Counted from the stretch's first letter, positions 1 to 9,065 are shown. The stretch is DNA of 64,000 nt from an uncultured Blautia sp. (GCA_934424575.1 CAKRXU010000004.1:74417-138416); one strand, 5' to 3'. Translations and numbers: made by a program. The notes: generated from the letters alone by a model not told the origin.

Positions 1-1
1 C

Positions 2-1117
2 GCCAAAGCCAAGAACTTTTCCCATGAAGATATGGCAGAGGGGATCGCTTTTGCCCATGAGCATGGAGTGAAAGTTTATGTCACAGTGAATATTCTTGCT
101 CACAATGGAGACCTTCCGGGAGTCAGAGAATATCTTCAGGAACTCAAGGAATTAAAGCCGGATGCGCTTATCATCGCAGACCCGGGAATCTTTACCTATG
201 CGCGTGAGATCTGCCCGGAGATCGAGTGCCATATCAGTACACAGGCAAACAATACAAACTATGAAACTTATAGATTCTGGTACCGCCTTGGAGCAAAACG
301 CGTCGTAACAGCGCGTGAGCTTTCTCTCAAGGAGATCCAGGAGATCCGTGCAAATATCCCGGATGACATGGAAATCGAAACTTTCATTCACGGTGCCATG
401 TGCATTTCTTATTCCGGACGCTGCCTGCTCAGCAACTATCTGGTAGGAAGAGATGCCAACCAGGGAGCCTGTACACATCCATGCCGCTGGAAATATTCCA
501 TCGTTGAGGAGAAACGTCCAGGCGAGTACATGCCAGTCTTTGAGAACGAGAGAGGAACCTACATCTTTAACTCCAAGGATCTGTGCATGGTAGAACACAT
601 GGATGATGTCCTGAACAGCGGTATCGACAGCCTCAAGATCGAGGGACGTATGAAAACAGCCCTCTACGTAGCGACTGTTGCAAGAACCTACCGCAAGGCA
701 ATTGACGATTATCTGGAATCACCGGAGAAATACAAGGCAAACATGTCCTGGTATCAGGAGCAGATATCAAACTGCACTTACCGCCAGTTTACAACAGGCT
801 TCTTCTATGGCAAACCAGATGAGAATACCCAGATCTATGATAATAATACCTACGTTAAGGAATATACTTATCTTGGATATGCAGAGGAAGTCGATGAAAA
901 TGGCTTCGCGCATATCACCCAGAGAAATAAGTTTACTGTAGGTGAGACCATCGAGATCATGAAGCCGGATGGAAGAAATATCGAAGCTACAGTGAAAGCA
1001 ATCTATGACGAAGACGGAAATTCCGTTGAGAGCGCACCACATCCGCAGCAGAAACTTGCAGTGGATCTTGGAGTTGAAATTGAGAAATACGATCTTCTCA
1101 GAAGATCCGAAGCATAA
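2..1117 (+). CDS. U32 family peptidase / tRNA-rRNA hydroxylation-type protein, 5' truncated
   Basis: The reading frame is open from base 2, so the gene enters from outside the window; the first ATG at 32 is internal, because upstream codons continue the conserved N-terminal TIM-barrel sequence. The U32 signature is clear: IHGAMCISYSGRCLLSNY at about residues 125-142 is followed by a second cysteine group (GACTHPCRW), which in this family ligates an iron-sulfur cluster. Members (YrrO, RlhA, TrhP) act in tRNA or rRNA hydroxylation, although older names call them collagenase-like peptidases. The C-terminal beta-barrel domain is present and ends at LLRRSEA. It converges with sigK on a shared terminator; U32 genes near a late sporulation sigma gene are familiar in this family, though I recall rather than tested that. 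Confidence 0.9.
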   Translation, partial: AKAKNFSHEDMAEGIAFAHEHGVKVYVTVNILAHNGDLPGVREYLQELKELKPDALIIADPGIFTYAREICPEIECHISTQANNTNYETYRFWYRLGAKRVVTARELSLKEIQEIRANIPDDMEIETFIHGAMCISYSGRCLLSNYLVGRDANQGACTHPCRWKYSIVEEKRPGEYMPVFENERGTYIFNSKDLCMVEHMDDVLNSGIDSLKIEGRMKTALYVATVARTYRKAIDDYLESPEKYKANMSWYQEQISNCTYRQFTTGFFYGKPDENTQIYDNNTYVKEYTYLGYAEEVDENGFAHITQRNKFTVGETIEIMKPDGRNIEATVKAIYDEDGNSVESAPHPQQKLAVDLGVEIEKYDLLRRSEA

Positions 1118-1139
1118 AAGGGGGCGTTGCCCCCTTTTT
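1116..1139. terminator. Bidirectional intrinsic terminator between U32 gene and sigK
   Basis: The stem GGGGGC / GCCCCC closes a GTT loop and is flanked by A and T runs on both sides, so it can stop transcription from both converging genes. It lies between the stop codon at 1115-1117 and the minus-strand stop at 1140-1142. Confidence 0.85.
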
Positions 1140-1760
1140 CTAGTCAAATTTTCCCCGCAGTTTCTCCAACGCATTCTTTTCTATTCTCGACACATACGAC
1201 CGGCTGATCCCAAGTCTCGCAGCGATCTCTCTCTGCGTCTGCTCCTCAATCCCAAACAACCCATACCTTAAACAAATAACCTGATACTCTTTCTCAGAAA
1301 GCGTATCTTTCAAAACAGAAAGCAAAAACCGGATATCCTCTCTTGTAGAATACTCCTCTACAATATCTACCGGCGGGCTTTCGATAATATCAAGCAGGCT
1401 GATCTCATTCCCTTCTTTATCCGTCCCGATCGGTTCGTACAGGGAAATCTCCCTGGAATGTTTTTTCTTAGAGCGAAACATCATCAGAAGTTCGTTATCA
1501 ATACAGCGTGCGGCATAGGTAGAAAGCCTTGCGCAGCGTGTGTGGTCAAAAGTAGAGATCGCTTTGATAAGTCCGATCGTTCCTATAGAGATCAGATCTT
1601 CGAGGTCTTCCCCGGAGTTCTGATATTTTTTTGCGACATGGGCGACCAGGCGGAGATTTCGTTCGATAAGAATGTTCTTTGCATCCAGATCCCCCTCCTG
1701 ACAGCGGTGAAGATATATTTTTTCCTGAGCGGAAGTCAAGGGTTTCGAAAAAGTCTTCAA
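1140..1760 (-). CDS. sigK: RNA polymerase sporulation sigma factor SigK-like
   Basis: A 206-residue sigma-70 family protein. Region 2 reads LIERNLRLVAHVAKKY...EDLISIGTIGLIKAISTF, followed by the SigK-like stretch PIGTDKEGNEISLLDII. Region 4.2 carries the helix-turn-helix TQREIAARLGISRSYVSRIEKNALEKL. This resembles SigK more than SigE and would direct late mother-cell sporulation genes. I place the start at a TTG (1758-1760) with AGGTGG just upstream. The longer open frame to 1979 adds a segment with no family similarity and poor coding character. With the TTG start there is no hydrophobic pro-sequence like that of Bacillus pro-SigK. SigK versus another late sigma factor is an identification by eye. 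Confidence 0.85.
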   Translation of the reverse strand: MKTFSKPLTSAQEKIYLHRCQEGDLDAKNILIERNLRLVAHVAKKYQNSGEDLEDLISIGTIGLIKAISTFDHTRCARLSTYAARCIDNELLMMFRSKKKHSREISLYEPIGTDKEGNEISLLDIIESPPVDIVEEYSTREDIRFLLSVLKDTLSEKEYQVICLRYGLFGIEEQTQREIAARLGISRSYVSRIEKNALEKLRGKFD

Positions 1761-1887
1761 ATATCCACCTCGAAAGGGGTGTTCCTTATAGTTTATGTCT
1801 GAGACAGGTTCTGCGTGCTTTTCCCACAAAAAGAATATAGAAGCCTTGCAGGTGAAAGTAAAAATAGAATCCTTTCTGTAAAAAAAA

Positions 1888-1913
1888 TATAAATGTTTAC
1901 ATAAACATTTATA
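1888..1913. promoter_or_regulatory. Palindromic operator, probable LacI-family site
   Basis: Perfect 12-base inverted repeat TATAAATGTTTA / TAAACATTTATA around a two-base centre. A near copy with two mismatches lies at 9066-9091, ahead of the isomerase operon. It sits about 135 bp upstream of the -35 of the ABC transporter operon. The remaining 1761-2160 interval is AT-rich and holds the promoter described next and no convincing gene. Assignment to the LacI protein encoded at 7982 is inference from the shared occurrence. Confidence 0.6.
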
Positions 1914-2048
1914 TACTATTTGATGAGAATAACGTTTAAAACAGCGAAAAATATGAAAAACTATATCAATAATGCACAAAAATCAGGAAAATAATTCTTC
2001 TAAATTGACGAAAAAGAGAATTAAACTAAAGAAAATATAAAATTACTA

Positions 2049-2076
2049 TTGAAATATTTATATTATCGTTTAAAAT
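2049..2076 (+). promoter_or_regulatory. Sigma-A promoter of the sugar ABC transporter operon
   Basis: TTGAAA and TAAAAT are separated by 16 bp, about 85 bp ahead of the binding-protein start. The promoter at 9206 has the same -35, the same spacing, and shares the bases TTGAAATAT and GTTTA, which suggests common control. Confidence 0.6.
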
Positions 2077-2160
2077 ATAAAACATCAACAGGGACACAGA
2101 ATCCCAACGACAGAAGCGAATGTGTCTGTCAGAACAATTAAAAAACAGGAGGGTTTTAAA

Positions 2161-3198
2161 ATGAAAAAAAGATTACTGGTGGCATTATTAGGAGCAGCAA
2201 TGGCAGTTTCTGCAATGGGAAGTGTAAGCGTTATGGCTGCAGAGAGTGAAGAGGCGCTTCCAGGCGGCGGCTCCAATATTATTTATGTTATCACACCATC
2301 CGTTTCCAACCCGGCATTCAAAACAGAAGCAGACATCGCAACAAAGACAGCAGAAGATCTTGGCTATGAAGTAAAAGCTGCATCACACGATGACGACCCG
2401 ACAAAGCAGACAGAATTATTTGACAGTGCAATTGCTGATAAAGCAGCAGCGATCATCTGTGACAATGCTGGTGCAGATGCAACCATCGAAGCGGTAAAGA
2501 AAGCAAAAGATGCAGGAATCCCGACATTCCTGATCGACCGTGAGATCAATGAAGATGGTGCAGCAATCTCTCAGATCGTAGCTAACAACTATCAGGGCGC
2601 AAAAGCAATCGCAGAAGTATGGGTTGAGGCTATGGGAGAAGAAGGAAAATATGCAGAGCTTCTTGGAAAAGAATCTGATACAAACGCAGGTGTTCGTTCC
2701 TCAGCATTCCATGAAGTGATCGATCAGTACCCGGATCTCGAAATGGTAGCACAGCAGACAGCAAACTGGGAGAAGACAGAAGCCTTCGATAAGACAGAAG
2801 CAATCCTTCAGGCAAACCCGGATCTTGACGGAATCATCTGTGGAAATGACACTATGCTGGAAGGTGCTTCAGCAGCATGTGAAGCAGCAGGGTTAAACAT
2901 TCCGATCATCGGTGTTGACGGATCTGATGAAGCAGCTGCCCTGATCCGCGACGGCAAAGCAACTGGTACAGCACTTCAGCAGTTTGCTCTGATGGCACAG
3001 ATGGCTGTTGAGCAGGCAGATGCTTATCTTAAAGATGGTACAACAGGACTGGATGAAAAACAGCTTGTTGACTGTATCGCGATCACACAGGACAATGTAG
3101 CAAACCTGAAGACATTTGTTTATACAGAAGATGGAGCAGAAACATCTGATGCAGATACAGCAGAGGAAACAACAGAAACAGAAGAAGCAGCAGAATAA
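2161..3198 (+). CDS. Ribose-type sugar ABC transporter, substrate-binding protein
   Basis: A 345-residue periplasmic-binding protein of the RbsB type (CUT2 family, Peripla_BP_4 fold). A Sec signal peptide of about 26 residues ends at VMAAES. The mature start (IIYVITPSVSNPAFKTEADIA) and the hinge segment IIGVDGSDEAAALI are typical. There is no lipobox cysteine, which is unusual for a Gram-positive binding protein, and the last 25 residues form a Glu/Thr-rich acidic tail. The start at 2161 follows AGGAGG by eight bases; an in-frame ATG at 2122 has no ribosome site. It is first in an operon with DUF2291, RbsA-, RbsC- and RbsD-like genes and a PfkB kinase. The sugar is unknown; the linked catabolic operon suggests a pentose, possibly D-apiose. 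Confidence 0.92.
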   Translation: MKKRLLVALLGAAMAVSAMGSVSVMAAESEEALPGGGSNIIYVITPSVSNPAFKTEADIATKTAEDLGYEVKAASHDDDPTKQTELFDSAIADKAAAIICDNAGADATIEAVKKAKDAGIPTFLIDREINEDGAAISQIVANNYQGAKAIAEVWVEAMGEEGKYAELLGKESDTNAGVRSSAFHEVIDQYPDLEMVAQQTANWEKTEAFDKTEAILQANPDLDGIICGNDTMLEGASAACEAAGLNIPIIGVDGSDEAAALIRDGKATGTALQQFALMAQMAVEQADAYLKDGTTGLDEKQLVDCIAITQDNVANLKTFVYTEDGAETSDADTAEETTETEEAAE

Positions 3199-3236
3199 TC
3201 CGCTGAAATTAAAAGTCTGATTTGGCAAAAAAAGGG

Positions 3237-3265
3237 GACAGGAAAGCGATATTTGCTTTCCTGTC
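3237..3265 (+). terminator. Intercistronic hairpin after the binding-protein gene
   Basis: Perfect 11-bp stem GACAGGAAAGC / GCTTTCCTGTC with a seven-base loop. Only three T residues follow, so it is more likely a partial terminator or an RNA stabiliser that keeps binding-protein mRNA in excess over the downstream transporter genes. Confidence 0.7.
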
Positions 3266-3298
3266 TTTCGATAAAGGAATGTTTAAAGGAGAGCGGTT

Positions 3299-3940
3299 AT
3301 GAGAAAACGAGTGTTAGCAGCAGGACTGGCGGCAGTTATGATGTCCACAGCCATGACTGGATGTGTGAAAGTTGTAAAAATTGGTCAGGAAGCAGAATAT
3401 ACAGGACAGACAGAATTTAATGCAGGTGATGATGTAGCAGGAATCTGGGACTCACAGGCACTGCCGGATCTTGAGGGTAAAGCAGTAGAACTCAGTGATT
3501 TCCTTACAGAAGCAAACGGAGATGTGAAGTCTCTGGTAGATAAATATGGAAAATATTCTATGGGAACCAGCGGCGAGATCAACTATGTAGTAAAAGGAAC
3601 CGGAACTGTAACAGAAGTAAACCAGGAAAAGAAAGCCGGATATATGACAGTCAAGCTTGATGGCTATGACGGACCGGAAGAAATTTCCATCCAGATCGGT
3701 TCTGTTTACAAGGGATCTTCCATCCGTGATTCACTGGATGTGATCAAATTTGGTGATTACACGAATCAGCAGGACTGGGCAGCTGTTTCTCAAAGTATCA
3801 ATAAACTGATCGACGAAGAAGTAGTGCAGAAAGCAGATCCGGCATCGCTGGACGGCAAAACCATTTCATTTATGGGCTGTTTTACAGCAAATGATAATGA
3901 AAAGATCTTGATCACTCCGGTTGAACTGGAAGCAAAATAG
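3299..3940 (+). CDS. DUF2291 family lipoprotein
   Basis: A 213-residue predicted lipoprotein: a signal peptide with the lipobox TGC at about residue 21, then a beta-rich domain with the segment YVVKGTGTVTEVNQEKKAGY. The layout matches DUF2291, a family of unknown function that accompanies CUT2 ABC transporters for polyols and pentoses. It lies between the binding protein and the ATPase, 12 bp ahead of the latter. Because the binding protein lacks a lipid anchor and this protein has one, it may help hold or load the binding protein at the membrane; that is a guess. The start follows AAAGGAG. Confidence 0.8.
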   Translation: MRKRVLAAGLAAVMMSTAMTGCVKVVKIGQEAEYTGQTEFNAGDDVAGIWDSQALPDLEGKAVELSDFLTEANGDVKSLVDKYGKYSMGTSGEINYVVKGTGTVTEVNQEKKAGYMTVKLDGYDGPEEISIQIGSVYKGSSIRDSLDVIKFGDYTNQQDWAAVSQSINKLIDEEVVQKADPASLDGKTISFMGCFTANDNEKILITPVELEAK

Positions 3941-3951
3941 GAGGGACAGCT

Positions 3952-5496
3952 ATGGGCTATACATGTCCGGAGCATGTGTTTCTGCATGCGGACCATATCA
4001 GCAAAATCTATCCTGGAACCAAGGCACTGGACGACGTTTCTTTTGACCTTCTTAAAGGAAAAGTAAACGTTCTGATCGGTGAAAACGGTGCAGGAAAATC
4101 AACATTAATGAAAATGATCGCCGGGATCGAGCATCCGAGTGAAGGAAAAATGTATATCGGTGATCAGGAAGTTTCTTTCAAAGACACAACAGAGGCAAGA
4201 AAACACGGAATCGGTATTATCCATCAGGAACTGAGTCTTTTTCCGAACCTGAATGTATATCAGAATATTTTTATGGCGAGAGAAAAGACCATTGGAAAAT
4301 TCAAGCTGGATAACAAATCACATATCGAAGCAACCAAAAAGATCCTTAAGAGACTGGAACATGAAATTGACCCGAATACACAGGTTGGAGAACTTCGTGT
4401 AGGCCAGCAGCAGATGATCGAGATCGCCAGAAACCTGGTTGCAGATGATCTCAAGGTACTCATCATGGATGAGCCGACTTCTTCTCTGAGTCAGCAGGAA
4501 GTACAGGTTCTCTTTAAGATCATGAGAGAACTGACTGCACAGGGCATTTCTATCGTATATATTTCTCATCGTCTGGAAGAGATCATGCAGATTGGAGACC
4601 ATATCACGATCCTTCGAGATGGAAAATATGTTTCTGACGCAGATGTCAAGGATATCGATGTGCCGTGGATCGTCCATGAGATGACAGGCGGAGCAAAATC
4701 CTATCCAAAACGTGAGTCCAAAGTAGACTGGTCAAAGGCTGAAAAAGTTCTGGAAGTCAAAGACCTCTGCCTTCCAAAAGCAGGCGGCGGTTATCTGGTA
4801 GACCATGTGAATTTTGAACTTCACAAAGGAGAGATCCTTGGAATCTATGGCCTGATGGGAGCTGGACGAAGTGAGATCTTTGAGTGTCTGATGGGAATGC
4901 ATCCGGAACATACCGGAGAAGTTTTCCTGGAAGGAGAAAAACTCAAGATCAAGTCTATTTCTGAGCAGATCGACAAAGGATTTGCCCTGATCCCGGAAGA
5001 CAGACAGGCGCAGGGACTGGTACAGACAATGGATATTGAGAAAAACTGTTCTCTTTCAGCTATGAAGAACTATAAGAAAGCTGGAATCTTCCTGGATAAA
5101 GCGAAAGAAGGGAAAAACGTTGATGAGCAGATCAAGGATATCCACATTAAGGTAGCAGATAAACATCTGCCGATCCTGTCACTGTCTGGTGGTAACCAGC
5201 AGAAAGTCGTTATCGGAAAAGGCATTCTTACAGAGCCGAAGATCCTTCTGATGGACGAGCCAAGCCGTGGTATTGATATCGGAGCAAAAACCGAAGTTTT
5301 TGATATCATCAATCAGTATGCGGAAAGAGGATTATCTATTATCGTTATCTCGTCAGAACTTCAGGAGATCGTTGCGATCGCCGATCGGGTTATGGTTCTG
5401 TCAAACGGACTGAAGACCGGCGAATTCAGCGGTGATGAGATTCAGGAAGATACTCTTGTACTGGCATCCTACAAAGGACATCATGCACAGAAATAG
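3952..5496 (+). CDS. Sugar ABC transporter ATP-binding protein (RbsA type, duplicated ATPase)
   Basis: 514 residues with two ABC domains in one chain. The first has Walker A GENGAGKST (about residue 44), a Q-loop near HQELSLFPNL, the signature LRVGQQQM and Walker B LIMDEPTSSL. The second has the degenerate Walker A GLMGAGRSE, the intact signature LSGGNQQK and LLMDEPSRGID. This arrangement, with one site weakened, is standard for CUT2 transporters and powers monosaccharide import. It lies 12 bp after the DUF2291 gene, with GGAGG before the ATG, and its stop is 20 bp upstream of the permease start. Confidence 0.95.
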   Translation: MGYTCPEHVFLHADHISKIYPGTKALDDVSFDLLKGKVNVLIGENGAGKSTLMKMIAGIEHPSEGKMYIGDQEVSFKDTTEARKHGIGIIHQELSLFPNLNVYQNIFMAREKTIGKFKLDNKSHIEATKKILKRLEHEIDPNTQVGELRVGQQQMIEIARNLVADDLKVLIMDEPTSSLSQQEVQVLFKIMRELTAQGISIVYISHRLEEIMQIGDHITILRDGKYVSDADVKDIDVPWIVHEMTGGAKSYPKRESKVDWSKAEKVLEVKDLCLPKAGGGYLVDHVNFELHKGEILGIYGLMGAGRSEIFECLMGMHPEHTGEVFLEGEKLKIKSISEQIDKGFALIPEDRQAQGLVQTMDIEKNCSLSAMKNYKKAGIFLDKAKEGKNVDEQIKDIHIKVADKHLPILSLSGGNQQKVVIGKGILTEPKILLMDEPSRGIDIGAKTEVFDIINQYAERGLSIIVISSELQEIVAIADRVMVLSNGLKTGEFSGDEIQEDTLVLASYKGHHAQK

Positions 5497-5516
5497 TGAA
5501 AAGGAGAAATTTTGAT

Positions 5517-6569
5517 ATGGCAGCAGATAATAAAAAATCAAACAATGCTTTGGCAATGACCTTGCTGAAGGGCAGAACTTTCATTGTTCTGATCGTCTTA
5601 ATGATCTTCTTCAGCATTACAGCAAACAACTTCCTTACGGTAGGAGCACTTCTGACCGTAGCGAAACACGTAGCCCTTTACGGAATCCTGGCAATTGGTA
5701 TGACTTACGTTATCATCACCGGTGGAATCGACCTTTCTGTTGGTTCAGTAGCAGGTCTTGCCGGAATGATCGCCGGTGGTCTGATCCAGGAAGGTCTGAC
5801 TCTTAAATTTGCAGGCGTAACGATTTATTTCAGCATTCCGCTGGTAGTTCTGATCACGATTCTCCTGGGAGCTTTTATTGGAGCTCTGAATGGTGTTGTG
5901 ATCACGAAATTTGGTGTAGCACCATTTATCGCAACTCTTGGTTCCATGTACATTTGCCGTGGCCTTGCAAATATCCGTTCCAACGGTGCAACTTTCTCTG
6001 ACCTTGCAGGATATGAAGGACTTGGAAATACAGGATTCGAAGTATTCGGACGTAACTTTGCAGGAACCATGATCCCTACAGGTGTTATCATTCTGGCAAT
6101 CGTAGCAGTGATCGCAGGACTGATCCTTAAGAAAACTCCATTTGGCTGGCATGTACAGGCAATCGGCGGTAATGAGAAAGCTTCCAAACTCTCCGGTATC
6201 AAAGTTGACCGTGTAAAAATCTGGGTTTATGCATTCTCAGGTCTCTGCTCTGCAATTGTTGGTATCATCGCAACATCACAGCTTGTTTCCGCAACACCAA
6301 AAACAGGTGAGTCCTGGGAAATGAATGCGATCGCAGCATCTGTCCTTGGAGGAACTTCCATGGCTGGTGGTGTTGGAAGCATCGGCGGAACTATCATCGG
6401 TGCATTCGTAATCGGTGTTATCAATGATGGTATGACCATGTGCGGTGTTACAGAGTTCTGGCAGAAGATTATCCGTGGTCTTGTTATCATCATTGCAGTC
6501 ATCATCGACCAGTTCCAGAGAAATCTGCAGGCAAAGATGGCACTTCAGGCTCGTAACGAAAATAAATAA
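5517..6569 (+). CDS. Sugar ABC transporter permease (RbsC type)
   Basis: A 350-residue polytopic membrane protein of the BPD_transp_2 family. It carries the RbsC-type stretches ITGGIDLSVGSVAGLAGMI near residue 70 and GGTSMAGGVGSIGGTIIGA near residue 275. I start it at the ATG at 5517, which follows AAGGAG by ten bases; an in-frame GTG at 5496 overlaps that ribosome site. As only one permease gene is present, the channel would be a homodimer. It partners with the ATPase and binding protein of the same operon. Confidence 0.95.
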   Translation: MAADNKKSNNALAMTLLKGRTFIVLIVLMIFFSITANNFLTVGALLTVAKHVALYGILAIGMTYVIITGGIDLSVGSVAGLAGMIAGGLIQEGLTLKFAGVTIYFSIPLVVLITILLGAFIGALNGVVITKFGVAPFIATLGSMYICRGLANIRSNGATFSDLAGYEGLGNTGFEVFGRNFAGTMIPTGVIILAIVAVIAGLILKKTPFGWHVQAIGGNEKASKLSGIKVDRVKIWVYAFSGLCSAIVGIIATSQLVSATPKTGESWEMNAIAASVLGGTSMAGGVGSIGGTIIGAFVIGVINDGMTMCGVTEFWQKIIRGLVIIIAVIIDQFQRNLQAKMALQARNENK

Positions 6570-6592
6570 TATCTCAAAACAGGGTGGTTTTT

Positions 6593-6994
6593 ATGAAAAA
6601 AAGAGGAATTATTAATGCACAGCTTGCGGGACTGATCGCAGGTCTGGGGCATAAAGATACCTTTATGATCGGGGACGGCGGAATGCCGATCCCCAAAGGA
6701 GTGGAAATCGTAGATCTTGCGCTGTGCGGCGGCGTGCCGACATTTCGCCAGGTGATGGATGCAATTCTTGACGAAGCAGAAATTGAGCAGTATACTATTG
6801 CTAACGAGATTGAAGAGAAAAATCCGGAACTTCTTGCTTATATCAGAGAAAAGCTTCCGAATGCAGAATGGGAGATGATCCCTCATACGGAATTGAAGGA
6901 AATGTCCAGAAATGTGAAATTTGCTGTGCGAACAGGCGAGTTTACACCATATCCGAATATTATTCTGAGAGCAGGAGTGACTTTTTCGGCATAA
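6593..6994 (+). CDS. rbsD: D-ribose pyranase / sugar mutarotase, RbsD family
   Basis: A 133-residue RbsD family member. It has the N-terminal GLGHKDTFMIGDGGMPIP with the catalytic histidine and aspartate, and the C-terminal RTGEFTPYPNIILRAGV. RbsD enzymes interconvert pyranose and furanose forms of ribose or related sugars before phosphorylation. The ATG at 6593 follows AGGGTGG. It sits between the permease and the PfkB kinase in one operon. The real sugar depends on the pathway; ribose is the conservative call, and another pentose is possible given the operon at 9283. Confidence 0.9.
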   Translation: MKKRGIINAQLAGLIAGLGHKDTFMIGDGGMPIPKGVEIVDLALCGGVPTFRQVMDAILDEAEIEQYTIANEIEEKNPELLAYIREKLPNAEWEMIPHTELKEMSRNVKFAVRTGEFTPYPNIILRAGVTFSA

Positions 6995-7013
6995 AAGAAC
7001 AAGAGGTGCAGAT

Positions 7014-7898
7014 ATGAAAGTATTGAATTTTGGTTCATTGAACCTTGATTATGTATATCAGGTAGAAAGCATCCTGATTCCGGGAGAGACACAGGCTTCC
7101 AGGGACCGCCAGACTTTTTGCGGAGGGAAAGGGCTGAACCAGTCAATCGCCCTCGCAAAAGCCGGCATTCCGGTTTATCATGCCGGAATGATCGGGGACG
7201 GAGGTGAGATCCTTCTCAGGACATGCGAAGAAAATGGCGTCAATACAGAATTTATCCGCAGGATACCAGGTCCGTGCGGTCATACGGTGATCCAGGTGGA
7301 TAAGGATGGACAGAATTGTATCCTTCTGTTTGGAGGAGCGAACCGCAGCATTACCCGTGGATTTGTGGATGAAGTTCTGGCTGCTTTTGATAAAGGAGAT
7401 ATCATCCTCCTTCAGAATGAAGTGAATGAACTTGATTATATTATTGACTGCGCATATGAAAAAGGGATGATGATCATTCTGAACCCGTCTCCATACGATG
7501 ACAAACTGAAATCCTGTGATATGTCCAAGGTCAGTCTGTTCCTTGTAAATGAGATTGAGGGCTATCAGATCACTGGTGAAAAAGAGCCGGAAAAGATTCT
7601 TGCGGCAGTAAAGGAGAAATACCCGTCTGCAAAGATCGTCCTGACGCTTGGTGGCGACGGTTCTGTATACCAGGATGAGACAGGTGTTTATCATCAGGGG
7701 ATCTTCAAAGTCAAAGCTGTGGATACAACAGCAGCAGGAGATACCTTTACCGGATATTTTATCTCTTCTATCATAGATGGCATGCCGGTTGCAGAGGGAC
7801 TTGAAATGGCTGCAAAGGCATCTGCAATCGCAGTTTCGCGTCCTGGTGCAACGGCATCTATACCATTGCGTCAGGAAGTACTGGACAGTGATCTGTAA
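7014..7898 (+). CDS. PfkB family sugar kinase, ribokinase-like
   Basis: 294 residues with the ribokinase fold. Visible signatures are FCGGKGLNQSIALAKAG near residue 40, the NEIEG motif near 183, and the catalytic-base motif DTTAAGDTFTGYF near residue 240. It would phosphorylate an imported sugar with ATP in the cytosol. It is the last structural gene of the transporter operon, 19 bp after rbsD, with GAGGTG before the ATG. Ribokinase is the nearest familiar enzyme. A second, unrelated FGGY kinase in the linked operon means the two kinases may serve different sugars or different steps. Confidence 0.88.
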   Translation: MKVLNFGSLNLDYVYQVESILIPGETQASRDRQTFCGGKGLNQSIALAKAGIPVYHAGMIGDGGEILLRTCEENGVNTEFIRRIPGPCGHTVIQVDKDGQNCILLFGGANRSITRGFVDEVLAAFDKGDIILLQNEVNELDYIIDCAYEKGMMIILNPSPYDDKLKSCDMSKVSLFLVNEIEGYQITGEKEPEKILAAVKEKYPSAKIVLTLGGDGSVYQDETGVYHQGIFKVKAVDTTAAGDTFTGYFISSIIDGMPVAEGLEMAAKASAIAVSRPGATASIPLRQEVLDSDL

Positions 7899-7981
7899 GT
7901 TTGAAGAACTACTGTCCAGATAAGCTGCATGTAGAAGAAAGACAGTAAAACTTTAGACAGACAGGAGAGACGATACGATAT

Positions 7982-8986
7982 ATGAAGGTAAGTATTCGGG
8001 ATTTGAGCAAAATGACCGGATTTTCTCCGGCAACAATTTCTAATGCATTGAACCATAAGAAAGGCGTAAATCGGGAGACCGCTGAAGAAATTTTTCGAGT
8101 AGCGAGAGAGACCGGCTACCTCAGTGCGAATGCCGTAACGAAGATACGCCTTGTGGTTTTTAAGAAAAATGGACAGATTTTGGAGGAGACCCCATTCTTT
8201 CAGCTGATGATAGAGGGGATTGAGGAGGAATGCCATCGCTTGGGTTATGAAATGGTGATGTCTCATGTGGATCAGAGAAATCCGAATTATCTGAAGCAGG
8301 TGAGAGATATCCTGGAAGAACAGGGCGTAGGGATCATTCTGCTTGGAACCGAGATGATGGATGGGGATCTGGAGCCTTACAGGAATGCACCGTGTCCGAT
8401 CCTGCTGCTGGATCATTGGACGGAACTTATGGATTTTAATTCTGTGCTTATCAACAATGCGGATGCAGCCCGGGAGATCACGGAGCATCTTCTGGGCAAT
8501 GGGCACAGAGAAGTTGGATATCTGAGAGGAAGCTACAGGATCAAGGCGTTTCGTTCCCGATTTGTAGGGTTTCAGACTGCACTTAAAAAGCGCAAGATCC
8601 CTTACAAAGAAGAGTATACGGTGACGGTTGGCACCTATATGAGTACTGCCTATCAGGATATGCTTGAATATCTGAAGAAAAAGCCGAAGCTGCCAACAGC
8701 GTTTTTTGCAGACAATGATATTATCGCACTTGGAGCGATGAGAGCTCTGCAGGAAATGGGCTACCGGATTCCGGAAGATGTCTCAGTGGTTGGCTTTGAC
8801 GATCTGCCATTCAGCGAAATTTCTTCTCCCCCGCTGACGACCCTTCGTGTAGAAAAACGTGAGATGGGTAAAATGGCAGTCCGCCGCTTGGTAGAACTGA
8901 TCGACGGGATTGGTACAGACACTGTCACCAAAATACAGGTATGCCCAAGGATTATATATAGAAGTACTGTCAAAAATATGAAATAA
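7982..8986 (+). CDS. LacI family transcriptional regulator
   Basis: 334 residues. The N-terminal helix-turn-helix (SIRDLSKMTGFSPATISNAL) is followed by a periplasmic-binding-like effector domain ending in the characteristic VVGFDDLPFSEISSPPLTTLR. The hinge reads GYLSANAVTKIR and lacks the usual Arg-Pro-Asn...Ala-Arg-Ser-Leu pattern, so its DNA preference may be atypical. It lies 83 bp after the kinase gene and ends at a strong terminator, between two operons that share a 26-bp palindrome; it is the obvious candidate to bind both. A repressor relieved by a sugar or sugar phosphate is expected from the family. Confidence 0.92.
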   Translation: MKVSIRDLSKMTGFSPATISNALNHKKGVNRETAEEIFRVARETGYLSANAVTKIRLVVFKKNGQILEETPFFQLMIEGIEEECHRLGYEMVMSHVDQRNPNYLKQVRDILEEQGVGIILLGTEMMDGDLEPYRNAPCPILLLDHWTELMDFNSVLINNADAAREITEHLLGNGHREVGYLRGSYRIKAFRSRFVGFQTALKKRKIPYKEEYTVTVGTYMSTAYQDMLEYLKKKPKLPTAFFADNDIIALGAMRALQEMGYRIPEDVSVVGFDDLPFSEISSPPLTTLRVEKREMGKMAVRRLVELIDGIGTDTVTKIQVCPRIIYRSTVKNMK

Positions 8987-9006
8987 CTGTTTTCAAAAAG
9001 AAAAAC

Positions 9007-9053
9007 AAGGACTGAAGAATGTAAAATATTTTACGTTTTTTCAGTCCTTTTTT
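9007..9053 (+). terminator. Intrinsic terminator after the LacI-family gene
   Basis: Long stem starting with AAGGACTGAA and closing with TTCAGTCCTT, followed by a T run. It separates the transporter/regulator operon from the isomerase operon. Confidence 0.9.
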
Positions 9054-9065
9054 ATTATCAATATT

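Noticed and set aside
1761..1979. N-terminal extension of SigK from the upstream in-frame ATG
   Set aside because: The extension is Phe/Cys/Lys-rich and AT-biased, lacks similarity to any pro-sequence and has no ribosome site; the TTG at 1760 fits better.
2161..7898. Plain ribose operon (rbsBACDK) as the whole explanation
   Set aside because: The DUF2291 gene and the shared operator with an isomerase/split-transketolase/FGGY operon argue for a different or additional pentose. Ribose is kept as the alternative.
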